Source: Seongchinamella sediminis
Lineage (GTDB): Bacteria > Pseudomonadota > Gammaproteobacteria > Pseudomonadales > Halieaceae
DNA: 64,000 bases
Direction: 5' to 3'
NCBI RefSeq assembly: GCF_003457605.1
Contig: NZ_QRAN01000001.1
Location: forward strand, 186,642-250,641
In this document: positions 56,028 through 64,000 of the stretch, in pieces
Layout: the number at the start of each line of letters is the position of its first letter
How positions within the stretch are numbered: position 1 is the stretch's first letter
The notes under the pieces: model-generated
What the model was told of the DNA's origin: nothing
Databases searched by the model: none
What the model saw: only the letters and a program-made list of their open reading frames with translations
Program-made: the position numbers and the translations under genes

Positions 56028-56866
56028 TGACTTTTCTCGCCCTGATTATCGCCATCGTCCTCGAGCGCTTGACGCCGCTGGAGGACTGGCTGTTGCACGA
56101 CGGCTGGTACCGGCGCTGGCAGGGCCAGTTGCGATCCCTGGGCCTGGACGGAGCCGCGCTGGTGCTGGTGGCGGTATTGTTGCCGGTGATTGTCGCCGCC
56201 CTGGTGCTGGCAGAGCTCAGACCCTTGTTGTTCGGGCTGGCCTGGATAGCGGCCGCGGTCGTCATCCTGCTTTACAGCCTCGGCCGCAGCAACCTGGGGG
56301 CGCAACAGGAGCGTTATCGCAGCCAGTGCCGCCGCGGTGATTTCGAGGCGGCCTGGCTGGCGGCCTCCACCGAGTACGACTGGTTTCGCACCGAGGCGCA
56401 GCTGGACGCCCGCAGCATGCACCAGCGGGCCCAGCAGGGCTTCCTGTACCAGGCTTACCAGCGCTGGTTCGCGGTGTTGTTTTACTTCCTGGTGCTGGGG
56501 CCGGTGGGGGCCCTGGCCTATCGCCTGATCCACCTCAGCTGCAATGGCGACGCGGAGCGGCAGCGGCTGCTGTTCTATGTCGACTGGGTGCCGGTGCGCC
56601 TGCTCGCCGCCGCTTTTACCCTCACCGGCAATTTCGTCGCCAGCGCCGACGAGCTCTGGGAGGTGCTGCGCGCCGCGCGCATGCCGTCCACGGACGTGCT
56701 TTACACCGTGGCCATTGCCGCCACCGGCGAGGACGGGGTGCCGCAGGAGGAGGGTGAACTGAGCGGTCAGCGGGCGGCGGCCCAGAATGAGACCTTTGCC
56801 GCACTGGTTCGCCGGGCGAGCGTCTGCTGGGTTGCCGTTATTGCCGCGCTGGTGGTGCTGCTGTAA
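56027..56866 (+). CDS. ampE: AmpE-type inner-membrane protein
   Basis: 279-residue membrane protein of the AmpE/CobD-like family, encoded with ampD; its role as a sensory or transport partner of AmpD is not settled. It begins MTFLALIIAIVLERL and has four to five hydrophobic segments (about 3-15, 42-60, 66-85, 142-165, 262-279) and the conserved FAVLFYFLVLGPVGALAYRL. The TGATG junction gives translational coupling to ampD. About 78 bases separate it from the next gene. Confidence 0.92.
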   Translation: MTFLALIIAIVLERLTPLEDWLLHDGWYRRWQGQLRSLGLDGAALVLVAVLLPVIVAALVLAELRPLLFGLAWIAAAVVILLYSLGRSNLGAQQERYRSQCRRGDFEAAWLAASTEYDWFRTEAQLDARSMHQRAQQGFLYQAYQRWFAVLFYFLVLGPVGALAYRLIHLSCNGDAERQRLLFYVDWVPVRLLAAAFTLTGNFVASADELWEVLRAARMPSTDVLYTVAIAATGEDGVPQEEGELSGQRAAAQNETFAALVRRASVCWVAVIAALVVLL

Positions 56867-56944
56867 GCCGCCGGGCAAAATTCCCCGCAGCTGCTAAGCT
56901 GAACAAAAAACAAGCGGAAAGCGGCCCCGGTCGCCACAGCTCAC

Positions 56945-58513
56945 ATGCCGCGAGTCAACAGCGAGAAAACCTTACCGACCCTGAGCGATGTCGCCGTCGC
57001 CGCGGACTGCGCGGAGCACTTGCGTTGCACCATCGTCTTCCACCCCTGTACCGGGCGCATCGGCCAGAGCGCAGTGCTGGACTGGGCCAGTGGCGAGTGC
57101 CTGCTGGGCCGCCACAGCCCGCTGTTTGACGACGGGACCGGGGCTGTCGCGGCGCCGCTGGACAATCCCTATATCAGCCGCCGGGCGCTGCGATTGCAGC
57201 CTGAAGGGGACGGCATTCGCCTGGTGCGGCCGCAACGCGCCAGTCGCTGCCGGGCCGCGGGACGGGAAGTGCAGGGCGATGTCGTGTTCGATGGTGCGGC
57301 GCTGGCGGCGGGGGTGCCCTTGCTGCTCTCCCACTCGGTGGTACTGATGCTGAGGCGGACCGCGCCGGCCCCGGAGGTGGCCGCGGACGCCAACGGCCTG
57401 CTGGGGACAAGCCCGGTCATGCAGCAGCTGCGGGCGCAAATCCAGCGGGCGGCGCACAGTGATCTCGACGTGCTCATTCTGGGCGAGACCGGTGCTGGCA
57501 AGGAACTGGTGGCGCGGGCCATCCACGCCGGCAGTCGCCGCGCCAGCGCTCCCCTGGTGAGCGTGAACATGGCGGCCATTCCGCCCTCGCTGGCGGCGGC
57601 CGACCTGTTCGGCAATACCCGCGGGGCCTTTACCGGCGCGGACCGGGCGCGCCCCGGTTACTTCCGCCAGGCCGAAGGCGGCACCCTGTTCCTCGACGAG
57701 GTCGGTGATACGCCGGAGGAAGTGCAGCCGCTGCTGCTGCGGGCGCTGCAGCAGCGCGAAATCCAGGTGCTGGGCGGTGCCACCCGCAACATTGATCTGC
57801 GGGTTATCTCCGCCACAGACGCGCAGCTGGAAGGGGAGGGCTGTAGCTTCAAGTCGGCGCTGCGTTATCGCCTGGGCGCCCTGGAAATAGCGGTGCCAGC
57901 CCTGCGCGAGCACCCGGAGGATATCGGCCTGCTGTTGCTCAGCGCCCTGCAGCGCGCCGCCGGGCGGGACGGGCGCGGGCGCTGGCTGGAGGCATCGATG
58001 ACCGAGGAACGCGACCTGGCGCGCTGGGCACAGCTGTTTCACCGTTTTTGCGGCTATCACTGGCCCGGCAATGTCCGCCAGCTGGAGAACTACGCTGCCC
58101 AGGTGGTGCTCGCCAGTGGGGCGGAGCCGGTGCTGCCGGAGACCGTGTCGGCGAGCCTGTGTGCCACCGGGGGGGAGCGCGGTACAGACCGCGCTGGTGG
58201 TAATGCGCCGGCGCCGGAGGAGCGGCGCTGGCGTCGCCTGAACGAGGTCAGCGAAGCGGAATTCGAGGTAGCGATGCGCGAGGCCCGCTACGAGGTTGCG
58301 GCGGTGGCAGAAGCGCTGGGAGTCAGCAGGCAGGCGCTGTACCGGCGCATCAGTAACTCGGACAAGTACCGCAGTGCCACTGACGTGCCCATCGCGGAAC
58401 TGCGCTCGACCCTGGATGCCTGTGGCGACGACGTGCGCGAGGCGGCAATGGCCCTGCAGGTATCCGAGTCCGGCTTGCGGCAACGCTTGCGGGCCCTGCG
58501 CGCCCGCGCCTGA
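56945..58513 (+). CDS. FHA-domain sigma-54-dependent activator with tandem HTH
   Basis: 522-residue enhancer-binding protein. The N-terminus (about 30-140) looks like an FHA domain ([19 protein letters not shown]), a phosphothreonine reader, instead of a two-component receiver. The AAA+ domain has Walker A GETGAGKE (180-187), the RpoN-contact loop GAFTGA (227-232) and Walker B GTLFLDEV. The C-terminus holds two Fis-like helix-turn-helix segments, about 449-472 ([16 protein letters not shown]) and 495-520 ([19 protein letters not shown]). The FHA Asn/His residues are only partly conserved. A Ser/Thr kinase gene follows immediately. Target genes are unknown; no type VI genes are visible nearby. 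Confidence 0.88.
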   Translation: MPRVNSEKTLPTLSDVAVAADCAEHLRCTIVFHPCTGRIGQSAVLDWASGECLLGRHSPLFDDGTGAVAAPLDNPYISRRALRLQPEGDGIRLVRPQRASRCRAAGREVQGDVVFDGAALAAGVPLLLSHSVVLMLRRTAPAPEVAADANGLLGTSPVMQQLRAQIQRAAHSDLDVLILGETGAGKELVARAIHAGSRRASAPLVSVNMAAIPPSLAAADLFGNTRGAFTGADRARPGYFRQAEGGTLFLDEVGDTPEEVQPLLLRALQQREIQVLGGATRNIDLRVISATDAQLEGEGCSFKSALRYRLGALEIAVPALREHPEDIGLLLLSALQRAAGRDGRGRWLEASMTEERDLARWAQLFHRFCGYHWPGNVRQLENYAAQVVLASGAEPVLPETVSASLCATGGERGTDRAGGNAPAPEERRWRRLNEVSEAEFEVAMREARYEVAAVAEALGVSRQALYRRISNSDKYRSATDVPIAELRSTLDACGDDVREAAMALQVSESGLRQRLRALRARA

Positions 58514-58520
58514 AGCTGTC

Positions 58521-59924
58521 GTGCTGGAGAACCGGGTTGGCCCCTACCGCATCGTCCGCCTGATCAAGGGAGGCGGCCAGGGCAAGGTCTATCTCGGCTA
58601 CGACAGCCGCCTGCGACGCCAGGTGGCGATCAAAATCCACAGTTTGCCGGCCAGCCGGGCGGGCCGGCGCCAGGCACTGGCGGAGGCGCGCCGGGCAGCG
58701 CGGATCAGCTGCCCCCAGGTGGTGCAGATCTACGACATCATCGAATCCGCCGGTCACCTGGCGATAGTAATGGAATACGTGCCGGGTTGTGACCTCGAGG
58801 AGCTGCTGCAGCATCGCGCCCTCAGCATCGCCAGTGTTTTGGCCGTTGCCCTGGATCTGGTCGCCGCGCTGGCCGCGGCACGCCAGCAGAAAGTGGTTCA
58901 CGGCGACCTGAAGGCGGCCAATGTCCTCATCACCCGCCGGGGGCGGGCCAAACTCACCGACTTTGGTATTGCCCGGGATGCCGCGGTGAACGCCATGCCC
59001 CGCCGGGGCAGCGAGAGCGCCTTGAGCCCGGAGCACCTGAGCGGTACCGGGCTGGACCTGCGCTCTGACCTGTTTGCGCTCGGCTGCCTGCTGTACCGGA
59101 TGCTGTATGGCGAGCACCCGTTTTGGCGCCAGGGCTCGCTGGATACCCAGCGACTGTTGTCCGCTGCCGCGCCTGCCCCGGCGGACTACACGGCCGCCCG
59201 TGAGCGCCTGCCGATGGAACTGGCCGCGCTGGTGGCGCAGTTGTTGCAGCGCGAGCCCGGCGACCGGCCGGCCAATACCCATCCGGTGCGCCGGCAGCTG
59301 CGCCTGCTGCGGCAGCAGTTGCCGGTGCTGGAGGGGGAGCGCCTGCGGCAGGAGGCGGAGCCGGTGTTTCGGCTCGAGTCTCCGGCAGACCTGCCGTTGG
59401 ATATTCCCGCCGGCCTGCGCGCGGGCGGCCGCTCACGGCTAAAACGCAGCCTCGGCGGCCGCGCCCTGCGCCACCTGCGCAGCCTGCGTCCCTCGACCCG
59501 CTTTACCCTCGCGGCCAGCCTGGCGGCGGCGATTGGTTTTCCCATTGCGCTGGCGATGCAGGAGTACCCGACCAGGGTGCATTTTGAGGCGCCGGGCATG
59601 CAGCTCCGTGCCACTGGCCTGCCCCGGGAAATCAGTGATGTGTGGTTGATGGACGGGGTTTACCAGGCCGCCGAGCTCGCCATCGGACCGCTGCATGCCA
59701 GCGGCTCGGTGCGCCCGCGGGCCTACTACGCCATGCTCGCCGATATGCCCCCGGCGATGGTGCTCAACACCAGCCTGCGCTGTGATGAGATCGCCTGCCT
59801 GTTTGCGATCTCCCGCGGCGCTGGCGAGACCTTTGCCTACCGCCAGGCGGTATTTTCGCCGCAGCTGCCGGAACCGGTCTGGCGCGAGCTGATCACGAGC
59901 ACCACCCGCGCGCTGCTGGATTAG
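58521..59924 (+). CDS. Membrane-anchored Ser/Thr protein kinase (Hanks type)
   Basis: 467 residues from GTG 58521 (MLENRVGPYRIVRL), 7 bases after the activator stop. The kinase domain (about 9-265) has the glycine loop GGGQGKV, Lys38 in VAIKIH, the catalytic loop HGDLKAAN (127-134), DFG (147-149) and SPEHL in place of APE. HGD for HRD makes it a non-RD kinase, common in bacteria. One membrane helix (about 329-346) is followed by a 120-residue domain, presumably periplasmic, that could sense an envelope signal and has two Cys (in LRCDEIACLF). Phosphorylation of a partner read by the FHA activator is inferred. The 3' end overlaps the convergent yhhN by 4 bases. Confidence 0.9.
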   Translation: MLENRVGPYRIVRLIKGGGQGKVYLGYDSRLRRQVAIKIHSLPASRAGRRQALAEARRAARISCPQVVQIYDIIESAGHLAIVMEYVPGCDLEELLQHRALSIASVLAVALDLVAALAAARQQKVVHGDLKAANVLITRRGRAKLTDFGIARDAAVNAMPRRGSESALSPEHLSGTGLDLRSDLFALGCLLYRMLYGEHPFWRQGSLDTQRLLSAAAPAPADYTAARERLPMELAALVAQLLQREPGDRPANTHPVRRQLRLLRQQLPVLEGERLRQEAEPVFRLESPADLPLDIPAGLRAGGRSRLKRSLGGRALRHLRSLRPSTRFTLAASLAAAIGFPIALAMQEYPTRVHFEAPGMQLRATGLPREISDVWLMDGVYQAAELAIGPLHASGSVRPRAYYAMLADMPPAMVLNTSLRCDEIACLFAISRGAGETFAYRQAVFSPQLPEPVWRELITSTTRALLD

Positions 59925-60583
59925 GCCGCCGTTTGCCAGGCCACGCTGGCGGCAAGCAGTAGCTGGGCGCCGAAGTACAGCGGTGTTCCCCACAGCCCGT
60001 TGCGCCGCGACGCATTGACAAACTGGCGGCGGGCAACCGCCAGGTCGGAGAAGGCAAAGCCCCAGGCGCCGGCCAGGATCAGCAGGGCGCCGGGCTGGCC
60101 CCAGGTGCCGCCGGCAAACACCAGCATGGCGACGATCACCAGGATGTACAGCGGCACCGCGGCTTTCATCGGCCACTGCAGGTGGGGCCGCAGCCAGCGC
60201 AGGGTAAGCACCATCAGCACCAGCGCCGGTGCCGCAGACAGCGCCAGGCCGCCGGTATTGACGGGGAGCCGGGTAAAGGCCGCGGCATACAGCAGGTGAC
60301 CGCAGAGAAAGGCGAGCAGCCCGGCGAGGAAGGCGCGCTCGGCCTCGAACATCAGCAGCACGTCGCCCAGGGCGCAGAGCAGCAGGCCCGCCAGCAGCCA
60401 CTGGCCGTAGCTGGTCTGGGTGGCGCCCAGCAGTACTGCCAGCCAGATGAATGACAGGGCCGCCAGCGGCTTGAACACAAACCGGCCCGCCAGCACGCGG
60501 CGCCAGTCGCTGGCCACCAGGCCGCTGACGGCGAGTGCCGCCAGCAGCAGGGCGGGGGCGAGGTCAGTAGAATTAACGCTCAT
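59921..60583 (-). CDS. YhhN-family lysoplasmalogenase-like membrane protein
   Basis: 220-residue integral membrane protein with about eight hydrophobic helices, matching the YhhN/TMEM86 family, whose members hydrolyse the vinyl-ether bond of lysoplasmalogens. Conserved points are FVFKPLAALSFIWL (Lys38), LCALGDVLLMFEAERAFLAG (Asp74, Glu80), FLCGHLLYAAAF and WGFAFSDLAVARRQFV. Whether this organism contains plasmalogens is unknown, so another ether-lipid substrate is possible. It starts within the end of panE (11-base overlap). Confidence 0.85.
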   Translation of the reverse strand: MSVNSTDLAPALLLAALAVSGLVASDWRRVLAGRFVFKPLAALSFIWLAVLLGATQTSYGQWLLAGLLLCALGDVLLMFEAERAFLAGLLAFLCGHLLYAAAFTRLPVNTGGLALSAAPALVLMVLTLRWLRPHLQWPMKAAVPLYILVIVAMLVFAGGTWGQPGALLILAGAWGFAFSDLAVARRQFVNASRRNGLWGTPLYFGAQLLLAASVAWQTAA

Positions 60584-61466
60584 GCCTGTCCAGCTCCTGT
60601 AATAGCCTACGATTCAGTGGCGCTGCCACGCCCAGGCGCTCGGCGGTGTCCAGCAGGTAACCGGTGATAAAAGCGATCTCGGTGGCGCGCCCGGCGAGCA
60701 CGTCCTGGAGCATGGAGGAGCGGTTGTTGGCGGTGTTGGCGATCACTGTCGCTACCTCCCGGTGGATACTTGCCGCGGTGCGGCTAAAGCCGGCGGCGCG
60801 GCTAACCGCGCTGATCTCGTCGCAGAGCTGAGTGACCTGCGCCCGCAGCCTGTCGTCGCGGGCCAGCTCTCCGTTGCGGCAGCGATTGACGGCGGTCAGG
60901 GGATTGATAGCGCAGTTGATCGCCAGCTTGTGCCACTGGGCGTCCCTGATCCGGGGTTCCCAGCGGGTGTCGAGGGTGCTCGCGGTCCAGTCATCCAGCC
61001 ATGCCGGGGCAGGGAGTCCCGCGGGGCTGCCGATCAGGTTGCTGCCGCGGCCCGCGTGATGGACCTTAAGTGGCCCGGTGCGATAGGCGCCCTCGGTGCT
61101 GAGGCAGCAGTACAGCGGCTGTCCCGGCAGCTGTGTGTCGAACCACTCGAGATAGCCCAGGCCGTTGGCCGCGAGCACGACGGGGGTGGCCGGGTCCAGC
61201 CGGTGGGCAATACCGGCCACCGCATCGCTGATGTCATAAGCCTTGGTGCAGACCAGCAGGTGACCGATTGCTGCGCTGCCAGCAGGGCTGTCCAGGATAA
61301 CCGGGCAGCTGCTGCTGCCCGCCCCGGTGGTCACCGTGATCGCGCCCTGCTGCTGCGGCCGGGATGCGCGCAGCAACAGGCTGACCCGGCAGCCCGCCTC
61401 GCCCAGCGCGGCGGCGAACAGGCAGCCCATGGAGCCGGCGCCGAGTACGTGCCAGTGACGGCTCAA
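60573..61466 (-). CDS. panE: Ketopantoate reductase-like protein
   Basis: 297-residue member of the ApbA/PanE family that reduces 2-dehydropantoate to pantoate with NADPH in coenzyme A synthesis. It has the Rossmann motif VLGAGSMGCLFAAALGEAG (about 7-25), LLVCTKAYD, WHKLAINCAINPLTAVNRCR with the catalytic Lys, and a C-terminal Glu region TEIAFITGYLLDTAERLG. The start is TTG at 61466 with GGGGA about 9 bases upstream, overlapping the preceding gene by 4 bases. The family has paralogues with other 2-oxo acid substrates, so the substrate is not certain. Confidence 0.88.
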   Translation of the reverse strand: MSRHWHVLGAGSMGCLFAAALGEAGCRVSLLLRASRPQQQGAITVTTGAGSSSCPVILDSPAGSAAIGHLLVCTKAYDISDAVAGIAHRLDPATPVVLAANGLGYLEWFDTQLPGQPLYCCLSTEGAYRTGPLKVHHAGRGSNLIGSPAGLPAPAWLDDWTASTLDTRWEPRIRDAQWHKLAINCAINPLTAVNRCRNGELARDDRLRAQVTQLCDEISAVSRAAGFSRTAASIHREVATVIANTANNRSSMLQDVLAGRATEIAFITGYLLDTAERLGVAAPLNRRLLQELDRHER

Positions 61467-62383
61467 GGGCGCGGTTCCCCTGGCGCTGCTGAGGTCTGGT
61501 GCCCGGCGTCTGCCTGCAGCAGTGCCTCCAGCGGCGGCAGGCGCTGGGCGCTGACGCGGTGGATATCTTCCGCTTCGGCCTGTACCAGGTGCCAGAGCAA
61601 TTCCAGGTAGCGGTAGCCCAGGCGCTGCAGCGCCAGCTGCTGCCAGTCGTCAGCTGTTGGTTGGCGCTGCAGGTAGGCGGACAGGAAGAGCTCGAAGTCA
61701 TCGCGGGAGAAGCCCTGGCCGTCACCGGCCACGGCCAGGTCGAACCAGGGGTTGCCCATAGCGCAATACTCCCAGTCCAGGGCGTGCAGCCGGCCGCCGC
61801 TGTAGAGCAGGTTGGCCGGCAACAGGTCGTTGTGGCACAGCACCGGGTTCCGGGTCTGGCACTGGGGCAGGATACGCTCGATCCGGGCGCGCAGCCGGGC
61901 AGGCGGTAAGGGCTTTGCGCATCGTTCCAGCAGGCTGCAGTAGCGGCGTACGCGCGCGTCGAGGTCGAAACGGTGGTGGCGCCGGGGCAGGCGATGTATC
62001 CGCCGGCACAGCGCGGCGAGGTCTGCGGGTGTCACCTGTTGTGCGGTGTCCGCGGGCAGATACTGGCAAACCAGCGCGCCCAGCTCGGGATTGAAATAAC
62101 AGGGTCCGGGGGCGATGCCGGCAGCGGCGGCCGATGCCAGGGCGCGGTATTCCGCCTGGCGGCTCAAGCCGTGCTGGCGCGGGCTGATGCCGTCTATGCG
62201 CACCACAAAGTCCCGCCCCGCCGCAGTCACCAGGAAGTTATGGTTGCTCAGCCCGCCGGGCAGCGTGCCCTGCACATGGGGCGCGCCGGGCAGGGGCGGC
62301 GTGCAGCGCCACTGCGGCCACTGGGCCAGGGCCTGTTCGAGCCGGACCCGGGGCGCAGGGCCCGCGTCAGCCGCTGATTTCAA
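61463..62383 (-). CDS. Choline/thiamine kinase-like phosphotransferase
   Basis: About 306 residues; APH/choline kinase fold. Motifs are GGLSNHNFLV, DFVVRIDG, the catalytic loop LCHNDLLPANLLY (Brenner motif with Asp and Asn) and LDWEYCAMGNPWFDLA (metal-binding Asp). The pattern GxxSNxxF, then FVVR, IAPGPCYF and YLPAD resembles E. coli thiamine kinase ThiK as well as LicA-type choline kinases. The next gene upstream encodes a thiamine-binding-like protein, which favours thiamine. The start is uncertain: TTG 62383 (17-base overlap with that gene) or TTG 62425 (59-base overlap); neither has a good ribosome-binding site. Confidence 0.8.
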   Translation of the reverse strand: MKSAADAGPAPRVRLEQALAQWPQWRCTPPLPGAPHVQGTLPGGLSNHNFLVTAAGRDFVVRIDGISPRQHGLSRQAEYRALASAAAAGIAPGPCYFNPELGALVCQYLPADTAQQVTPADLAALCRRIHRLPRRHHRFDLDARVRRYCSLLERCAKPLPPARLRARIERILPQCQTRNPVLCHNDLLPANLLYSGGRLHALDWEYCAMGNPWFDLAVAGDGQGFSRDDFELFLSAYLQRQPTADDWQQLALQRLGYRYLELLWHLVQAEAEDIHRVSAQRLPPLEALLQADAGHQTSAAPGEPRP

Positions 62384-62621
62384 GTTCGCCCGGAATAAAC
62401 TTGCAGACCAGCACCTGTTTACCAAAGCGTTGGTGGCTGGCCCTGAGACAGTTGTTCACCAGCGCCATCACTTCGTCCCAGTCGCCACAGACCTGGGTGC
62501 TCATCGCATTGCTGACCAGGCTGATGCCGGGCGTTGATGCCGCTGCTTCGATGAATGACTTGATCACGGGAATGTAATCTTCCCGCAGTGGATAGAGGCT
62601 CATTTCGACGGTGAGTTTCAA
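62367..62621 (-). CDS. Small thiamine-binding-like (YkoF/MTH1187-type) protein
   Basis: 84 residues from TTG 62621 (MKLTVEMSLYPLREDYIPVI), chosen because GGAG lies 9 bases upstream and the family usually starts at this strand. The pattern SLYPL, then VIKSFIEAAA, VSNAMSTQVCGDWDEVMALV and VLVCKFIPGEL fits the single-domain relatives of YkoF, which binds thiamine or hydroxymethylpyrimidine. It overlaps the phosphotransferase gene, so the two are coupled. A longer ATG start (62705) would add 28 residues without family support. Confidence 0.7.
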   Translation of the reverse strand: MKLTVEMSLYPLREDYIPVIKSFIEAAASTPGISLVSNAMSTQVCGDWDEVMALVNNCLRASHQRFGKQVLVCKFIPGELEISG

Positions 62622-62764
62622 GGCTGGAATCTCCGGACCAGTGGCGGTTTTTGGCTGACTTGCGCTGGGCGCCAGCATTGCATAGGCATTATAGGAAGCA
62701 TACACTTGGCAGCCAATAACAATCAGCCCGTCATCTCAAGTGCGGGTGTCCACGCGGATGTAGT

Positions 62765-63907
62765 ATGGCGGAAGACAATAGCTATGGCGGGGTCCAGCGC
62801 GAAGAAATCGAGGGGGCGCCACCTGTCGCCTCGGGCGCGGAGCTGCGCGAGCGCCGCCTCGTTGAAACCATCCAGTTAAACCGTTACCTCTATCTCCAGG
62901 CACAGCAGCTCGAACATATGCTGCTGGACGCCGTCGATTTGCAAAGCCTGCTCGAAGTCCTGCTGGTGAGTATGCCCAGGCATTTTTCATTCCGGGTATC
63001 CGAACTGTGGCTGCACGATCCCGAGGACGTGCTGGCCGGGCTGATTGTTGGCGGTGAACGTTACGGCCCTTACCTGCAGTTGCAGCGTGATGCTTTCGAC
63101 ATGCAGGAGCTTTACGGCCTGGAACCGGACATCGAACTGATTGATGCCACCGACTCGCGGATGTTCGAAGTGCTGAAATCCGAGCACGGCATCGACTACG
63201 CACTGCTGCTGCCGCTGATGGACGCGGGACGGCTGATCGGCAGCCTGCACCTGGGCGTACAGGAAGACAGCCTGGTGCTGGGTGAGGCGGAGGCGGATAT
63301 GCTGGCGCACCTGGCCAGCATTGTCTCCCGCTGTTTTACCCGCGCGGTCACCCACCAGCAGATTTCCCAGCTGACCATGCTCGATCCGCTGACCCAGATC
63401 AGCAACCTGCGCGGATTCGAGCGGGATATCGCCCGGGAAATCGCCCGGGCCCGGCGGGCGGACCAGCCCGTCACCGTACTGACCATGGAGATTGACGAGT
63501 ACGATGAACTGCACCAGCACTACGGTGAGGTGCGCGGTCACTTCGTGCTGAAAAAAGTCGCCGAGCGTATATCATCCGACCTGCGCGCCACCGACATGAT
63601 GGCCCGTCTCTCGCGCTCGCGCATGGCGGTGCTCATACCGGGCAGCGGTGAAAGCCTGGGCGAGGAAATTGCCGAGCGGATGCGCCGGGATGTGGAGGAT
63701 TTTGCCATCGATGATGGCCGGGGTGCCGTGCTGCAGGTTACCATTAGCGTGGGTATGGTCACCTGGGAGCCGCAGCAGTACCCGGCGGTAGATATGAGCC
63801 AGTTGGCCAGACAAATGGAAACCGTCGGCCTGAAAGCGCTGGAGGATGCCCGCGCCAAGGGGGGTAATTGCACCGCGCTTTCAAGATTAACGACACTGCT
63901 TGTGTAA
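62765..63907 (+). CDS. GAF (DUF484-like) + degenerate GGDEF domain protein
   Basis: 380 residues. The N-terminal part has a helical coil (about 28-60) and a GAF/DUF484-like sensor (about 60-205; SFRVSELWLHDPEDVLAGLI, YALLLPLMDAGRLIGSLHLG). The C-terminal part (about 210-375) is a GGDEF fold with LTQISNLRGFERDIAREIAR and VTISVGMVTWE, but the GGDEF active-site segment reads SRSRM (283-287; 63611-63625), so it should not make c-di-GMP. A role as a GTP- or protein-binding scaffold is possible. No Cys or haem motif identifies the GAF ligand. The adjacent downstream gene encodes carbonic anhydrase. Confidence 0.85.
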   Translation: MAEDNSYGGVQREEIEGAPPVASGAELRERRLVETIQLNRYLYLQAQQLEHMLLDAVDLQSLLEVLLVSMPRHFSFRVSELWLHDPEDVLAGLIVGGERYGPYLQLQRDAFDMQELYGLEPDIELIDATDSRMFEVLKSEHGIDYALLLPLMDAGRLIGSLHLGVQEDSLVLGEAEADMLAHLASIVSRCFTRAVTHQQISQLTMLDPLTQISNLRGFERDIAREIARARRADQPVTVLTMEIDEYDELHQHYGEVRGHFVLKKVAERISSDLRATDMMARLSRSRMAVLIPGSGESLGEEIAERMRRDVEDFAIDDGRGAVLQVTISVGMVTWEPQQYPAVDMSQLARQMETVGLKALEDARAKGGNCTALSRLTTLLV

Positions 63908-63910
63908 GGA

Positions 63911-64000
63911 ATGGCTGTGCCGGATACGCTGGATAAACTGTTTGCAAATAACCGCTCCTGGGCGGACACCGTGAAAACCGACGACCCCGGCTTTTTCGAA
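63911..64000 (+). CDS. can: Beta-carbonic anhydrase (3' truncated)
   Basis: The first 30 codons are present (MAVPDTLDKLFANNRSWADT, then VKTDDPGFFE). The segment LDKLFANNRSWAD and DPGFFE are the conserved N-terminus of Can-type beta-carbonic anhydrases, which interconvert CO2 and bicarbonate. Zinc ligands lie beyond the window. It starts 3 bases after the GGDEF protein stop, with TAAGGA as ribosome-binding site. Confidence 0.9.
   Translation, partial: MAVPDTLDKLFANNRSWADTVKTDDPGFFE

Noticed and set aside
57645-58513. Type VI secretion regulation as the role of the FHA activator and kinase
   Set aside because: FHA/kinase pairs occur in type VI clusters, but no tss, hcp or vgrG gene is present in this window, so the link is not supported here.

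Overview
The window is chromosomal DNA from a GC-rich gammaproteobacterium. Gene order (bamA-skp-lpxD-fabZ-lpxA-lpxB-rnhB; rsmI divergent from lpoA-yraN-diaA-dolP; a complete mra/dcw cell-wall and division cluster; secA-argJ-mutT; pilA divergent from pilB-pilC-pilD-coaE) is typical of the Pseudomonas/Cellvibrionales side of the class. A marine Halieaceae-like organism is my best guess from gene content, but this is inference. Meso-DAP peptidoglycan, lipid A, Sec export and type IV pili are all encoded. Genes lie densely packed, mostly with 1-4 bp stop/start overlaps.

Layout. 1-6878: outer-membrane assembly (bamA, truncated by the window edge, and skp) and lipid A synthesis, ending in rnhB. 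6888-10261, minus strand: dolP, diaA, yraN, lpoA; rsmI diverges from lpoA. 11163-11588: RNase P RNA with its own promoter and terminator. 11803-29612: sigma-70 promoter, MraZ boxes and the dcw cluster mraZ-rsmH-ftsL-ftsI-murE-murF-mraY-murD-ftsW-murG-murC-ddl-ftsQ-ftsA-ftsZ, then lpxC. 29725-30215: a ParE/RelE-type toxin-antitoxin pair between lpxC and the M23 peptidase-secA-argJ-mutT block (30373-35748). 36097-41581: type IV pilus genes, with pilA behind a sigma-54 promoter.

41647-46441 is the most interesting accessory segment. Directly downstream of pilA lie two related membrane proteins that look like bacterial relatives of the TMTC/GT-C glycosyltransferases, followed by a DPM1/GtrB-like polyprenyl-phosphate glycosyltransferase. 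I propose a pilin (or envelope) O-glycosylation module. A lower-GC SGNH-type O-acyltransferase follows on the opposite strand (46472-48460).

48806-54482: malate synthase G, a LysR regulator divergent from a long DmdC-type acyl-CoA dehydrogenase, and an RraA homologue. 54491-59924: nadC, ampD-ampE, then an FHA-domain sigma-54 activator paired with a membrane Ser/Thr kinase. 59921-62621, minus strand: a compact group of YhhN lysoplasmalogenase, ketopantoate reductase, a ThiK-like phosphotransferase and a small thiamine-binding-like protein. 62765-64000: a GGDEF protein with a destroyed active-site motif and the first 30 codons of a beta-carbonic anhydrase.

Dispersed palindromic (REP-like) repeats occupy the convergent or non-coding gaps at 35.8, 40.7, 48.6 and 51.1 kb. 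In two of them the left half of the palindrome has been amplified in tandem. No tRNA, 5S/16S/23S rRNA, CRISPR array or complete insertion sequence was seen. All functional calls rest on reading motifs and family resemblance by eye; no search was run.
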